Source: Plutella xylostella
Lineage: Eukaryota > Arthropoda > Insecta > Lepidoptera > Plutellidae
Reading direction: 5' to 3'
Assembly: GCF_932276165.1 (NCBI RefSeq)
Contig: NC_063992.1
Location: 1,374,001 to 1,438,000, forward strand
DNA: 64,000 nucleotides
In this document: positions 45,601 through 58,086 of the stretch, piece by piece
How positions within the stretch are numbered: position 1 is the stretch's first letter
Layout of the letters: each line of letters starts with the position of its first letter
The notes under the pieces: generated by a model
What the model was told of the DNA's origin: nothing
The model's input: the letters and a program-made list of their open reading frames with translations, nothing else
The model's database searches: none
Translations under genes and position numbers: made by a program

Positions 45601-47699
45601 TATATAGCGGAAACAAACAAATATTATTGTGTATAACTAATCTTTACAATAAACAAGAGTATTCCCGATTATAACTTGAGAGTTTTGTCCTGAGCTGACT
45701 TGCAATCTCTATCCATAGCAGTAAACAGTCTGTCGGAAGTGAATAAATGTATGGAGGAGTGAAGGTATTACCCGCAGTGCCACTCCTCCATTGAAAAGGG
45801 AGGATCCTCCGATAAAGCTGGTGGTTTAGCCCGAGTCCGCGTAGTTCTATGAATAAAAAACAATGACAGATAAAGATAAAAAAGACGACTGCTGACGACC
45901 TCACCTAATTTTCTGACTATAAACGTGATTATACTTAGTTTTATTATAAACTTTTTTATTTAAGTTTGTGTACGTAGTTGAACTCTCAATTTGCCAACTA
46001 AAGCGGTTGTATTAAATTTAAATTCTGTTCTCAATTCTGCGGGATCGCTGAAAGTGCATAAATTTCCGAGAACAAATTATTATATTTGAATGAGGTTAGA
46101 AACTTGAGCTGAGAATTTTTAAACGAAAGTCTTTTCAAAAGAAATTTAATTTATATATCGTTAACAATGAAACATTTTAATCTTTTCAAAGTACAAGAAC
46201 AAAAGATTACAGGAGAGACTCTTGTGTCCTCTCAAAAATTAGACCTTTAAAGGCCTCGAAAAATACCAAAGAAAAACAAGTTTTGTAACAAAATTAAATG
46301 AATTATAAAAGAAAGGAATAATTTTTATTTGAATTTGAATTTGAAATTATTTATGGTCATGAGCTAGAAGCTCAAATATCAAATAAAAATACAACTAAAC
46401 GGTTATACAGCAGTATAAATTAAGTGCCTGTTTACAGTCTGAAATCTTAATAACCATACCCAATAAGGTCAAAACTTTATCATACTTACTTACTTAATAT
46501 TTTCGTGGATAGTTTGACATCACTAACAAATAAACTATCTAAAGGTAATTGCACAATTATTTTTGCAGGAGTTCACAATGTAATGTTCTAGAAGCTGGCC
46601 TTATTTCTCTAGTTGCGTTATTTCGCTAACGCTTTCTGAAATACTAGAGCAAACTGAGCACCGGAAAAGACTGTGAAATTGCAAAAAGAATAGATGCTAT
46701 ACGGTTTTGCTGCAAAATAGTAAAGCTTCCACATCGGAGGTATTTGCCCGTATTGTAACAGCGCTGCACTGCTGTGTTTAGGTACTTTCTATTGACTAAT
46801 TTAGAGGAAATGATTAAAAATTCTGTATAAATTTGTCAGTTTTGTCGAAATGCCTTTTTTAATACAAAAGAGAGTAGAGCTTAGAGCTTGTAATTTTTCT
46901 CTATCATTGGTCACGTGATAATGTTTTGATTTTTTAAGTAATTTGTTATTTAATAGCAATTAAATTACTTACTTCAGTTATATTTTATCTGTAGGTAGAA
47001 ACTACTCAAGCATAAACTTAACACTTTTTTATACAACAACGCATCGACTTAATACACTCGACCTTAACAGGATAAAAAGGTCGACCCTTTCGCATAATAA
47101 TTAATATCTTACACTCATAAACGAGATCATATTATTTGAAATTCCATTTCCCACCATCCTTCTACGTATGTACTGTATGTACTTGTAGTACATAACTTGA
47201 GCCCACGTCACATAAACAAGGCTCACACGGGCTCACCTTTCAATGTAAATTCGGATGCATGTTCCATAAAAAATGGTTCAGGCTGTATCATGATTAATTG
47301 CCAAAAAGTCCGCCCTGTATAATGGGATATCGTTCGGCGAAACCCCGTGAACCCATCTGTCCAAATATGACATGACATCCAAATTTATTCGCATTATACC
47401 TACTGCCGGTTCAGAGTTGGGGTCTCAATAAATGCAGGAGTTATTTTGCAAATGGTTTTTTTTTATTTACTAATTAAGAAATAGCTTTCATATAAATTCA
47501 TAAACTGATTTATTTTTAACTAAAATATCAAAAAAAAACAATAGTGTTCCAGATATGATTAAGTCGGTTTATTTATTAAGTATATAAAAATCTATGTAAA
47601 TAACAGAAATTCGGCCGCATCCAAAACCTGAATCCAATCGAAAGTCTGTCTTTATACAAATATTCCTTGCAACGAAAAAATAAACCAAGACTTTTTTTC

Positions 47700-47990
47700 A
47701 TCACGACCCATTACGTCCTTACTGCTGGGGCACGGGTCTCCTTCCAATGAAGGAAGGGTTTAGGCCTAGTCCACCACGCTGGCCTAGTGCGGGTTGGTGG
47801 ACCCCAACACAAGCAAGGACTAAACGACTGCTCCGAAGCAGCAACCGGGACCCACGGCTTAAAATGCCGTCCGAAGCACGGAAGCGTCCAGAAAAGAACC
47901 ACTTGAAATCGGTCACCAGTGCCAGTTATTGCTTAACCTCAGTGATCAGTTACGATCACTGAAGCCCGCTTGACTACGGACGCTTCAGAC
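47700..47990. repeat. Dispersed lepidopteran repeat with 'gtccaccacgctgg' core
   Basis: Contains 'ctgctggggcacgggtctcc', 'ggtttaggcctagtccaccac' and a late short palindrome 'cagtgatcagttacgatcactg'. I recognise this as a common moth repeat. Three overlapping open frames here are spurious. Confidence 0.5.
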
Positions 47991-49487
47991 TTTTTTTACC
48001 GTTACTAAACTAAGTACCTATACAGACAACAACTGCTTATAAGTAATTTGATATGACGGTATCCTTCACAGAACGTGCACAAACATCCATAGTATTTCAC
48101 GAAGCCGGGATCAGTAGTTAGACGATCACAAAACGGGGGTGGGCTTAAAGAGGGTCCTTTTAAATACCATTCCTGAATTGCCAGATCAAATGGGATTACA
48201 GAGTACAAGGGTCGTCAATTCATTTCTGGGCAATTAGTCATGTACCTGGGGCTTTAGAAAAATAAAGCGCAGCTCAGAAAATGCTGAGAACTTTTGGTTG
48301 CTTCAAGACGGATAAAGACAGATACTTAGGCCTATCACCATAGTTGATGTAAGATTTAAGGACTTAGGTCACAGTTACAAATCCATTGTTTCCTTTCTTT
48401 TAAAACAGTTTAAAATACACAAAGCTGGCTATAAATAAAATTAATTTCATTGAGGAATTGGAAATGCTCCATCATTCATTATATTGGCCGATTGAAACAG
48501 TTATATTTAAAAGCAATGCGAAACGAATCACTGAACAGAAAAAAAGGTTTAAAAATATATAAAAATAAAAGCCTATTTTTCCTCAAAACGATTATTATTA
48601 ATTTCCAAGGCCTAATTTGATATTGTCCGCTCCACGAGACATTTCACAGTCCTCATCAAAAACTGCAATGGTTTTTATGTTTACTCGTATTAAATGATAA
48701 ATATACTAAACCATGCTAAAAGGCAATTGCTAAAAAAAAGGTCTTCTACTGATTTACAGCGTGAAAATTTAATAACCCCACACTGTAATAAAAGATAATA
48801 GTTTTATGTAAATGTAAAACAGCCATATTCCAGTGTTCATTAAGGATTTTATGTAAATCTACGCTTCACTTGGTTAAGCACTTAATTAGTTTTCTGCCAC
48901 AATAAACGATTTACGCTGCATTTCCACGTCATCCTCTAATCTCAGAACACAATCACCCTGTATTACGTGGTGTGCGCAGGCTGTATATAAGCACCTTATA
49001 ATATGTGATTAGTCGCTAATTGGAGAAGTGTTTACGTCTCACATCCTCTCGACTGTGCATTTTACGACGACACAGTTTAACCAATATACTTATTAAGGGG
49101 GATCATATTATTTAGTTGCGATGCCACAGAGGACGGGAGGGGGATATTCTGACTTAGCCAGTCAAAATATCGTCAGTCACTGCCCAGGGCGTCAGTCACT
49201 GGCTATCCATTCAAAACGGTGACAAACCCAAGCCGCGCACTAGTATTTCATATTTATCACCGACACGGTAAAAAGGAGAAGACTTCGAAGTTTGCTCACA
49301 TGTCAAACCATTCTCAAGATTCTTCTTACCTGCTGAAAGGATTAGCTGTCCTTTCTCACCTGACAACCTCTTCCTCAGAGCCTCATCAGTCTCCTCACAT
49401 GACCTCGATCCTGGGTCTCTTCGACTTCTCTTTTCCAATAGAAGCATTCTACTTCTTATGACACTGAAACGATTCTCACCTCCACAG

Positions 49488-49669
49488 AACCGCCGCCCCA
49501 GTCTCCGCGCACCATCTCCATCCTTGGCCTCTTCGAGCTATCAGTCGGCGCCAGGCCGCGGCCCGACGGCCGCTCGGAGCTGGCGGCGGCGCGCCTCGCC
49601 GTCAACCACGTCAACCGCAGGAACCTGCTGCCGGGATACGTGCTGCATCTTGTCACTAATGATACTAAG
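49488..49669 (+). CDS. GABA-B-R3: GABA-B receptor subtype 3-like, coding exon 2
   Basis: Acceptor TTCTCACCTCCACAG (ends 49487), donor AAG|GTACCT at 49670. The exon has two leading bases then 60 codons: a proline-rich entry, 'ISILGLFELSVG', 'GRSELAAARLAVNHVNRRN' and 'LLPGYVLHLVTNDTK'. This is the first strand-helix-strand unit of the ligand-binding (venus-flytrap) lobe of class C receptors, and the wording is closest to my recollection of insect GABA-B-R3, not to R1 or R2. GABA-B receptors signal through Gi/o at neuronal membranes; whether R3 binds GABA is not established by this sequence. GC content is far above the flanking introns. A MITE sits 8 bp after the donor. Confidence 0.85.
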
Positions 49670-49677
49670 GTACCTAC

Positions 49678-49903
49678 CATGGAAGTAGAAAAAAAGGCGG
49701 AAAGAATCTCGCTTGGTAAAACAATGAAGCCCCACAATGGTACGATATGAGAGTGAGACTTGATTGGCTTGCGGCGGCAAACTGACTTACTTTGAGTGTG
49801 AATGTGTGTGTTTCGGGGTCGTCTTAATAATGAAAATGACTTACTTAGGGTGCTTCAGTTTTTAGTTAGCGATATTCCTTCCGCCTTTTTTTCTACTTCC
49901 ATG
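49678..49903. mobile_element. hAT-type MITE, copy 2, at the exon 2 splice donor
   Basis: A 226-bp element with the same inverted ends as 34403..34648. The perfect 8-bp target duplication is GTACCTAC (49670..49677 and 49904..49911). The left duplication is the first 8 bases of the receptor intron, so the donor GTACCT has been copied to the far side of the element. Confidence 0.92.
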
Positions 49904-50310
49904 GTACCTACGTGGATTTTTTTAAAGTGAGAAATAGACGTACGAGTAAGTACGCGTACTTTTATAGCTCGACCAAGTTTTGAAGGAGGCTCAACCCCAG
50001 CAGTGGGTTATTAAGAGCTGAGCGTTTGAGTTTACTGCTAGCGTGACACTGCTACCACTGACAGATTGGCCATTAACAATCCATAGGCAGCAGCGCTTAC
50101 CCTACCGTTTGGCTTAGTATACCGTTTTTGCAACACCCTACATTCATATGGGTTTCTACGCGAGCGAGAGTTTAGAAGGATTCCTGTGAGAGTTATGGAA
50201 TACAAAGTAATGCACTAAGGTAAAATTTAGGTAAGATTTTTGGAATAAGTAGGTCCTAATGATGAAGATTTTTTTCAGACCATTTCACAATTAATCTTAC
50301 TTAAGTATTA

Positions 50311-50535
50311 GGGCGCCTTCAAATTAGTCGCTAAGTGTCGCGCGTCTGCAGCGCTGCTGCAGCGCTGCAGCCGCGCTGCTGTCTAAATTCCATATAAATT
50401 ATTAACGCGCGACTGCGCTTTCTTCTTTTAATCTTTTAAATTACAAAATTTATATGGATTTTGACAGCAGCGCGGCTGCAGCGCTGCAGCAGCGCTGCAG
50501 ACGCGCGACACTTAGCGACTAATTTGAAGGCGCCC
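50311..50535. mobile_element. 225-bp element, 90-bp near-perfect inverted arms
   Basis: Arms 50311..50400 and 50446..50535 are complementary with only a few mismatches (ends GGGCGCCTTCAAATTAGTCG and its complement), separated by about 45 bp. The arm centres are rich in CTGCAG/GCAGCGCTG. A MITE is the best guess; flanks (TTA left, TTT right) give no convincing target duplication. Confidence 0.8.
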
Positions 50536-52787
50536 TTTCCCTATTCTATTCTACTGTAACACATATAATTAATATTTTAAGTATAGGTATGTGTGCGTGT
50601 TTATAAATGTAACAGTAAAACCGTTAAATCCGTTTCTAATTTATTTTGATAAGTACGTACAAGACTGCGAACTCTATACGTGCCAAAGGGGTCACCCTAG
50701 CTTACGAAAAACGAAGCTTCGGAGCACTGCTGTGCTAATCACGACTCTATGTGGCTGTATAAAACAACGTACTTATTGCCAGACAGCTCTCGTTTGCTCT
50801 TTTTTTGTCGAGCAAGAGTAACCCTCCAGCAATATTACTTCACCGACAGGACAGGATTTCAGCTTTTCAGCTACAATGCGGCGAGTTTGCTTTTAGCCAA
50901 CTAACAGGACATGTGCTGAGCCAGATTAATCGAGTTCCCCTTTCATACTCTGTTTCACAATTCACACTCTTGGTGAAAACATAATCTGATTCGTCGTCCC
51001 ACGTTGCAACTCTGGCGTGGGGGGCCGAAATTGGGTGTCGCTTATTGAATCGTGTCTCGTATTTTGCCGTGGTCGTGTCAGCCTCACTCAGGACAGCGCT
51101 GGATATAGGCCTCTCCCGGGATTTTCTAAAAGCGATCTGTATGGCTGAGAGACTACCAGACGAATTTACAACCTAAATATCTAGTACGGATTGATTCAAT
51201 TTTGGTCTTGAATCCAACACTTACTATGTGTAATTACGTGATTTTAATCGTATTGTTAATTATTAATCGCTGGACCTCGTCAAACAGGGGAGGAACTGCT
51301 ACGATACATAAATTGATGTCAACGTCACTTTTGTTGGCTACTGCCTGATGTCAACATATTCCTTTTATCACCTTGTAGTTTTATCACAAGTTATGTGGCA
51401 CGTGGTATCCCACAAACTGCACCACAACTCGACTGCTCAAGCAATTTATCGGCAAATATTCATAACAGAAATAAAGTGGGGATAAATAATGCACGCTGTC
51501 CGCAGAATGTGATGCATGTGTGGTCCTGCACGCCCCTCCCCGTACGCCTCCTCACACCCCGCACATCCCCTATGACTCGTACTTTGAGACCTGCATTCCG
51601 GGGCTATTGCATGCACAAATGGTAGTCCTGATGACTTATTCTGGATGTTTAATCGTGGTTATTGCGGTAAAGTTATTGTGTTTTTAATTTTGTTATTGGG
51701 ATAATATGATTGTGATGATTTTTTAATAACCTTATTATATTATTGCAGTTACATAACAATCCTAAATGAGATAAAACCAACCTCCATTCGTATGATGTCT
51801 CACAACACAAAGCAAATCTCTAATAAACAAATATCTAAATATGCACCATTGCAGACGTTTTGTAACTGCTTAACAACAGGTAGTTACACAGATAGACACT
51901 TAAATCTTATAAAACCTTTGCAACTTAGGAGTAACAAATGTATGATCCCATATTTTCACTCATTTCCTCTCCTCATAACATAAATGATTATTCATAAACA
52001 TAACATTATTGTGCAGAAATTAGCCTATAAAGTGATGCCCTGACTTCTGAACTGACTGTCCTGACTTTGACTTCACAAAACAGCCTTCTGGAATAGAGCC
52101 TGGCCGGTGCTATTTGCTGGCCAGAAAGCGGGCTAGCCGCTATATCATCGGGCGGAAAATTGTGCCCGCTATCTCGTTAGAATGGAACCCCGAGGACTTA
52201 AAAGGATCTCGAGCCTGTAATGAAGGATTCGCTATGTTTTGCTCGATCAATTTGTTATGCTTGATGGAAAGAGTGTTTTGTTGTTAGGTCCTTGAGGGTC
52301 TAAAGTAGATTTGAAGTTTTTTGTTAGAGAATTTTGTTTAATGCGTTTATTTCTAATTAGCAATCGAGTCAAAATGAGGGTCACCTAATTATCATCATCT
52401 CTTTAACTCAGTGGGGATTCTTTTACACTTTATTTATGATTTAAGAAGTATTCATTGACTTAAAGATGCATGATAGATAGATAAGTTATTTATTTACTTA
52501 ACACAACACATACACAGGAAGACTTACTAACATTAAGTTTAAGATTACATGAACACACAACATTAATATGAGACAGACAGATAGATAAGCAACATGATGT
52601 GTATTTATCATGTTAGCAAAAGGGTTCTGACTCAGCATGATTATAATTAAATAATCACTACGCTGGTATTCTGCCCGGACCAATTTAGTGAGTGGGAGTG
52701 AAGCCTCAACCAAACACAAATGCATCATTGGTGATATTTCGTTATTTTCATCGATGACCATAACCTCGCTATTTATAAGATTAGGGT

Positions 52788-52920
52788 CTGTTCCACAATG
52801 TCTGGTTAGTGGCTACCTGACGGATAAAATACATACTGTCACTCTCTGTTATTATTTTTTAGACAGTGACAGCATGTATTTTATCCGACAGGTAGCGACT
52901 AACCAGACATTGTGGAACAG
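52788..52920. mobile_element. 133-bp hairpin MITE
   Basis: Arms of about 56 bp begin CTGTTCCACAATGTCTGGTT, with four or so mismatches, separated by about 20 bp. No gene lies within it. Confidence 0.75.
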
Positions 52921-53378
52921 GGGCTTATTCTTACACAAAAACATTACTTTTTCATAAAACACTAGTAAAATGCTCGTATGTATACTACTCTGCTCCACTC
53001 GCGGTAATTAGTAGGTCAGAGTTCAGCACTTGTACAAAAATATGCATGTTAGCGGAGTCAGCACTCTTTATAATCAAGTCACATTGAAATATTAATTAAA
53101 TGTTGTTTGCGGCTGTGCTAGGAATTTGAGTTATTTACATGTATATATGGATTATTATCAAGTATAGTTCAAGTGATTGCTTTTGCCGATAACAACATTT
53201 TTTACCTTAATTATAAAAAACTGTATACCATTGAGTATATCTAAGAAATACTAGGTACCTACGAGTAGCTACTTTATTTTTTATTTTTCCGATTCACTAA
53301 GTGCAGTAAACGCGACGACAGTTTTAGCGATAAAAGTGGTCGAGGCAATCGGGGAGCAAAATTATGAACTCAGACATA

Positions 53379-53961
53379 TTTTTAGGGTTCCGTAGCCAAA
53401 ATGGCAAAAACGGAACCCTTATAGTTTCGTCATGTCCGTCTGTCCGTCTGTCCGTCTGTCCGTCTGTCACAGCCGATTTACTCGGAAACTATAAGTACTA
53501 CAGTGATGAAATTTGATGGGAATATGTGTTGTATGAACCGCTACAAAAATATGACACTAAATAGTAAAAAAAAGAATTGGGGGTGGGGCCCCCCCATACA
53601 TGTAACTGAGGGATGAAATTTTTTTTTTCGATGTACATACCCGTGTGGGGTATCAATGGAAAGGTCTTTTAAAATGATATAAAGTTTTCTAAAAAACATT
53701 TTTCTTAAAGTGAACGGTTTTTGAGATATCAGCTCTCAAAGTCGTAAAAAGTATGTCCCCCCCCTCTATTTTTATAACTACGGGGTATAAAATTCTAAAA
53801 AAAATAGAGGTGATGCATGCTAATTAACTCTTTCAACGATTTTTGGTTTGATCAAAGTATCTCTTATAGTTTTTGAGATAGGTTGATTTAACTGTAATAT
53901 TATATTTGCTGCTACGGAACCCTTTGTGCGCGAGCCCGACTCGCACTTGGCCGGTTTTTTT
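53379..53961 (+). repeat. 580-bp high-copy lepidopteran repeat
   Basis: It starts 'tttttagggttccgtagcca' and ends 'gactcgcacttggccggttt'. Near the left end is a tandem 'gtccgtct' run. I recognise the pair of ends from many moth genomes; the transposon class is not clear from sequence. The open frames across it (for example 53820..54083) are not genes. Confidence 0.75.
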
Positions 53962-54679
53962 ACTACCTTTTTAGATAGAAGAGCATTTAGATAAATAACA
54001 TCTAAATAGAAGAGTAGCACTGTTCTACATCTACTTTCTAATGTGCTGGCATAACGTATTTGATAGCAATGGCGACCTGCCACTATTTACTAACAAAATT
54101 ATTTATATCAGCCATTTTCGATCACACCGATAGGCGCTTTCCCAAACCAGCAGCTATTAATCGTAGCACTTTTTCTTTGCCATTCATGTACCTAACGTCC
54201 TCCATTTTCACAATGTTTGCACGCTTTACAATTTGTATTGGACTATATTTTACATCCAACCTGTGCTTTTTTCCGGTTTCCCGTACAATTTCCAGGTTTT
54301 TTCAGACAATAATAAACATAAAAAAATCTGTCCAGCTTTTGAATGTGTGATGCCGTGAGGAAAGGAAATAATAATTAATTTAACTATAAATATGATTACA
54401 TCGTTGACTTAAAAATAGCATAAACAAATAAAATATATCTCGTAGATCAGCCAATGGCGCTTTTCTACACCAACACCCGCTAGACGTCGCCGCCGCCGTA
54501 GCCAAAATTGCTCGCAGCACCATCAATAGCATGCATACGTCATGCGTTATGTAACGGTCACCTTTTCTTCTTTATGCCATCCTATATAATCCTTATCACA
54601 TCTCTCCCCCCTATGTAACTGGTAGAGAATTCTACTAGCATTGAATTCGCTTTGTTTTAATAATAAAATCTCCCCCCAG

Positions 54680-54823
54680 TGCGACCCGGGCGTGGGCGTG
54701 GACCGTCTGTTCCACGCGCTGTACGCGCCGCGCGCCGCCCGCATGCTCATGCTGCTCGGCACTGCCTGCTCTGACGTCACCGAGACCATCGCCAAGATAG
54801 TGCCGTATTGGAATATTGTGCAG
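54680..54823 (+). CDS. GABA-B-R3: GABA-B receptor subtype 3-like, coding exon 3
   Basis: Acceptor CTCCCCCCAG, donor CAG|GTACGT. The exon is exactly 48 codons, phase 0 on both sides. It reads 'CDPGVGVDRLFHALY', 'MLMLLGTACSDVTETIAK' and 'IVPYWNIVQ'. The first cysteine is the conserved ligand-domain cysteine of class C receptors, and the 'LLGTACS' loop corresponds to the region that contacts ligand in lobe 1 of GABA-B receptors. Two degenerate relatives of this exon follow within 340 bp. Confidence 0.92.
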
Positions 54824-54949
54824 GTACGTAAGAGTGCTAACGTAGACTACGACCCTACTTCTCGCTAAAAGTGCCGCCCATCCGCGCTAGGTTTCAGGAT
54901 TCAAAGATATGCCACAATACCTGCAGCATGTCCTATATCTCTACACAAG

Positions 54950-55022
54950 CACGCATGCTCCTACTCATACTGCTGTCACCGAGACTATCGCAAAGATCGT
55001 GCCCTATTGGAATATTGTGCAG
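54950..55022 (+). pseudogene. Degenerate tandem copy of receptor exon 3 (copy a)
   Basis: The last 50 bp match exon 3 closely ('gtcaccgagactatcgcaaa' through 'tattggaatattgtgcag') and are followed by a GT donor (55023). The 5' half is eroded, and a length change relative to exon 3 puts the two halves out of frame. Inclusion would disrupt the receptor frame. Confidence 0.85.
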
Positions 55023-55068
55023 GTAAAATATGACGCTACCTCCCGTAGCATGTATTGTTTCTCCACAG

Positions 55069-55159
55069 GCTGAATGCCCATGCTGCTCGGTACCGCCTGG
55101 TTATGTACACTGTCACCGAGGCTATTGGCAACATCGTGCCCTGTTGGAACATTGTGCAG
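55069..55159 (+). pseudogene. Degenerate tandem copy of receptor exon 3 (copy b)
   Basis: It is preceded by a good acceptor (TTGTTTCTCCACAG) and followed by a donor (CAG|GTACAG). It keeps 'atgctgctcgg', 'gtcaccgaggctattggcaa' and 'ttggaacattgtgcag' but has a net insertion of 5 bp near the middle and is 91 bp long, so it is out of frame with its neighbours. Confidence 0.85.
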
Positions 55160-55534
55160 GTACAGTGTAGTGTAATAATAATATAGAGTAGAGTTGGGGG
55201 CCGATAAACCTGGCCTTAGTTGCATTGTCACTCTGAGAGAGGTTTCTTAGCCCCAGAGTTTACTACATATTTGTACTAACATACAGTGTGTACACTTGTC
55301 CAAAATTAATAATGCACATGCAGATCTTCACACCCAAATCATTAAAACGTAAGAGCCTTAAAAAAACACTTGCATTTTGCACCTTGTTCGAAAGAAATAG
55401 GAGTCAATATCATGTGTCACATAATCGAAAACCACCGATCTGTCAAAGATTTCTATGCGCATTATCAATTTTGGAGCACTGTACACCCTCTGCCTACAAC
55501 TGAGAGTGCAGTGAGGTAAACGTTACGTGAAACG

Positions 55535-55615
55535 GTTGCTACGATATTTGCTACGTACATCTGCTACGAGCTACGGCGTAGCTACGGCGTAGCTCGTAGG
55601 CCAATTTTCTACGAT
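55535..55615. repeat. 'gctacg' rich repeat
   Basis: Repeated gctacg/cgtagc blocks ('gagctacggcgtagctacgg') resemble 37360..37425. Confidence 0.5.
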
Positions 55616-57937
55616 ATTTCTTTAGTTCATTAGGATGAACTAATGAAATAGGTCAATAATAACATTCTGTTACTTCAGTCCTATGTCCAGCATCGGATGA
55701 TTATCGAGTGATGGTCAAGATTTATTTCAGGTTATTATACTAGAGTCATAGTTTGTAATTTCACACTCAAATTGTGTTACAACTTCACTCTAACGAATTT
55801 GTGGTCCAGATATGTGATATTATAACTACGCATTTAGTTTATTTTGTGGCCGGTGGCTTTGCTGGTTTTATTAATAATTAACTATTACATATATACTATA
55901 AAATATGTAACTATTATTACATAAATTTGGCACTGTCCATAATATTGAGCGACACCAACAGCACATATTATTAACGTAAGAGAACGTTTTTTACCGTAAA
56001 AATGAAATCTTTGCTAGTTCTCATTTCCGTTGCCTATTTTACACTTTCATGAACCAGCTAACTCACTGAACATTTTCACTTACAACTCTATCTGCAAACA
56101 CTAAAAGCTCATAAACTATTGCTGTGCAAGTTCGCAAACAAACGGAGCTTATTTCCAGATACGCTGACCAGTCGTGTGGATTTGTATTCCCCGACCTAGA
56201 AACAGGGTTGTTATAAGTTTTACACCATTGTATGTTGCTCTATAGAGGGTGATTCAAAAGAGGTATTGTAATACAAAAGGGGGTGGCTCAGCTTGTTATT
56301 CTAAACAATATGTTGTACTAGTTACAGCTGTCTGTTATACAGTTACACAGTTGTACAGTTTTATCAATGAATAACTAGCCGTAGGCTTTCATTGAAGATT
56401 TTTGAAAATCATTTAATCATAATAATTCTGATGGGTTTGCGAGAGCGCGGGATTAAAGCCAAACTCACAGGAAAACCCATATGTAATACAATAATACATT
56501 CACAGTTTTGTTACAGAACAAAAAGTTATTTACAATTGCAATTTCATAATAGCTTTTCTTATCCCTCGTTAATTGTCACCATATTCGCAAAAGCACACCC
56601 ATTCGCTGCGACATATCGAACACAAAATCATTCCATCGACACCTCTAACACAACGGCATAGAGTTGTGGTTAGCGCAGCTTTCCTCGACGATACAACGAT
56701 CATTTATCATTCCGTAGCCATTACCGCTCTTCGATCATTAGTCACATAGTCCTGCTACTATTTTACACTTTCATGAACAGATTGCTTGTTTGTCATGTGG
56801 TTTTCAGTGTAGTCTGAAAAATTTCTTTTTAAACTCAGTTGAAATATGTTGTAAACTTTTTGGGTTGTACGTTATTTTGTATATGTATAGATCAGCGTTC
56901 ACCCATCGGTATCGTACGTATCGGACAAAACAGATTTTCATAAATGTATCACGGTGTTGGCAATGCTGATAAACTGGACGCACTTGTGTGAATTTCTATA
57001 CAATAAATATTAAGTGTGATGTGTCCGCTGCATGCGATGTTTAAAGGTAGAGGCTTACCTTTAAGGTGCGTTCAGAAATCAGCAACATATGGCTTCATTT
57101 CAAAACCTTGCCTTTACAACGGTATAATAATGCTTAGTGACTATTATATTGTGCAATGAATTCTTACACCGACGCGCACTAGTTACGAACTTCCCACAAA
57201 TGTGCGCGGCGGGTCAAACACTCTGTCTGATACAAGTGATACACTAAGAAGGGTATCCATACCATGAAATTACATTTTCACTAACAAGCGCAACACTCAA
57301 CACTGCGATGCATCTCAAACTACGACTTGTTTGATAGCGAAGCAACTGGGCTCGTTTAAATACACTCAATAGTGTGTCAATTTGGCCCCTATTAACACAG
57401 GGTTAAAAGCCAAATTGCATTGGAAAATTTAAATAGTAGTCAAACTGTTCATTACTTTAGAAGTTCCGAGACTTTCTCCTCTATTCATTTAGTTAGTATC
57501 TTTTGTTTTTAATTAAATATTTATGTTTACTTTTGTAGTGAATTTTGTACATCAGAATTTATCCTTAGATTTATCATCACAACTAAGCTAGGGAATATTG
57601 TCATGTGTAGTAGTTATACGAGTATGAGTAACATAAAATATATTTTAAAGTTAAACCCACAATCGTCAACGCTCCAAAACCGAGCTGATAACAGAATTTT
57701 TTATACATACTAGGTTCATGAAGCTAAATAACTAATCATGTCTGAAATAGTAGTTTTAAATGCTATGCTAGTTATCGAAACTGGATAATGTAACATAATC
57801 TATGCGAATACTGTATTTGTGAGTTACATGCTAAAATATAATGAGTGTTTTGTTAGTGTACGAACTAACTCGATTAATTAGTAGTGAACTTTTGGGTTGA
57901 AATCGCTTATTAACGGTTTGCATTAGTTGCATCTGTA

Positions 57938-58086
57938 AGTGCCAATTTCTCCATTCTCGGTTAGAGCATAACCACCCATAGTGGTTAACTTTTGACACAT
58001 CTGTCATGAATTTTATATGGAGATGACGTTTAATTTATAAATCAATCCCTGTCGGTTAGATAGCCGACAATGGAGAAATTGGCACT
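57938..58086. mobile_element. TA-flanked hairpin MITE
   Basis: Ends AGTGCCAATTTCTCCATT and its complement are inverted over about 23 bp with one mismatch, with TA on both sides (57936..57937 and 58087..58088). The interior is 100 bp of AT-rich non-coding DNA. Confidence 0.75.

Larger units (their letters stand above)
32143..49487 (+). other. GABA-B-R3: Receptor intron 1 (about 17.3 kb)
   Basis: Intron between the first two receptor coding exons, GTAAGA...CCACAG. It holds no further exon that I can support. Repeats include a hAT-type MITE (34403..34648), a MITE at 36463..36622, a Helitron (37993..38187), a GC-rich block (38640..38860), a 35-bp minisatellite, an RTE tail with target duplication (42159..42345), an inverted SINE (43806..43884), a LINE tail (45497..45600) and a dispersed repeat at 47700..47990. 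Many 60 to 90-codon open frames here have no domain or splice context. Confidence 0.6.
49670..54679 (+). other. GABA-B-R3: Receptor intron 2 (about 5 kb)
   Basis: GTACCT...CCCCAG. It holds the hAT MITE at its very start, a long hairpin (50311..50535), an RTE-like fragment (about 50990..51130), a second hairpin (52788..52920) and the 580-bp repeat at 53379..53961. No exon was found in it. Confidence 0.65.

Noticed and set aside
47711..47962. Three short open frames
   Set aside because: They lie in a dispersed repeat with a core shared by two other loci in the window.
49211..49780. Several overlapping open frames around receptor exon 2
   Set aside because: They are other-frame or antisense shadows of the GC-rich exon and the adjacent MITE.
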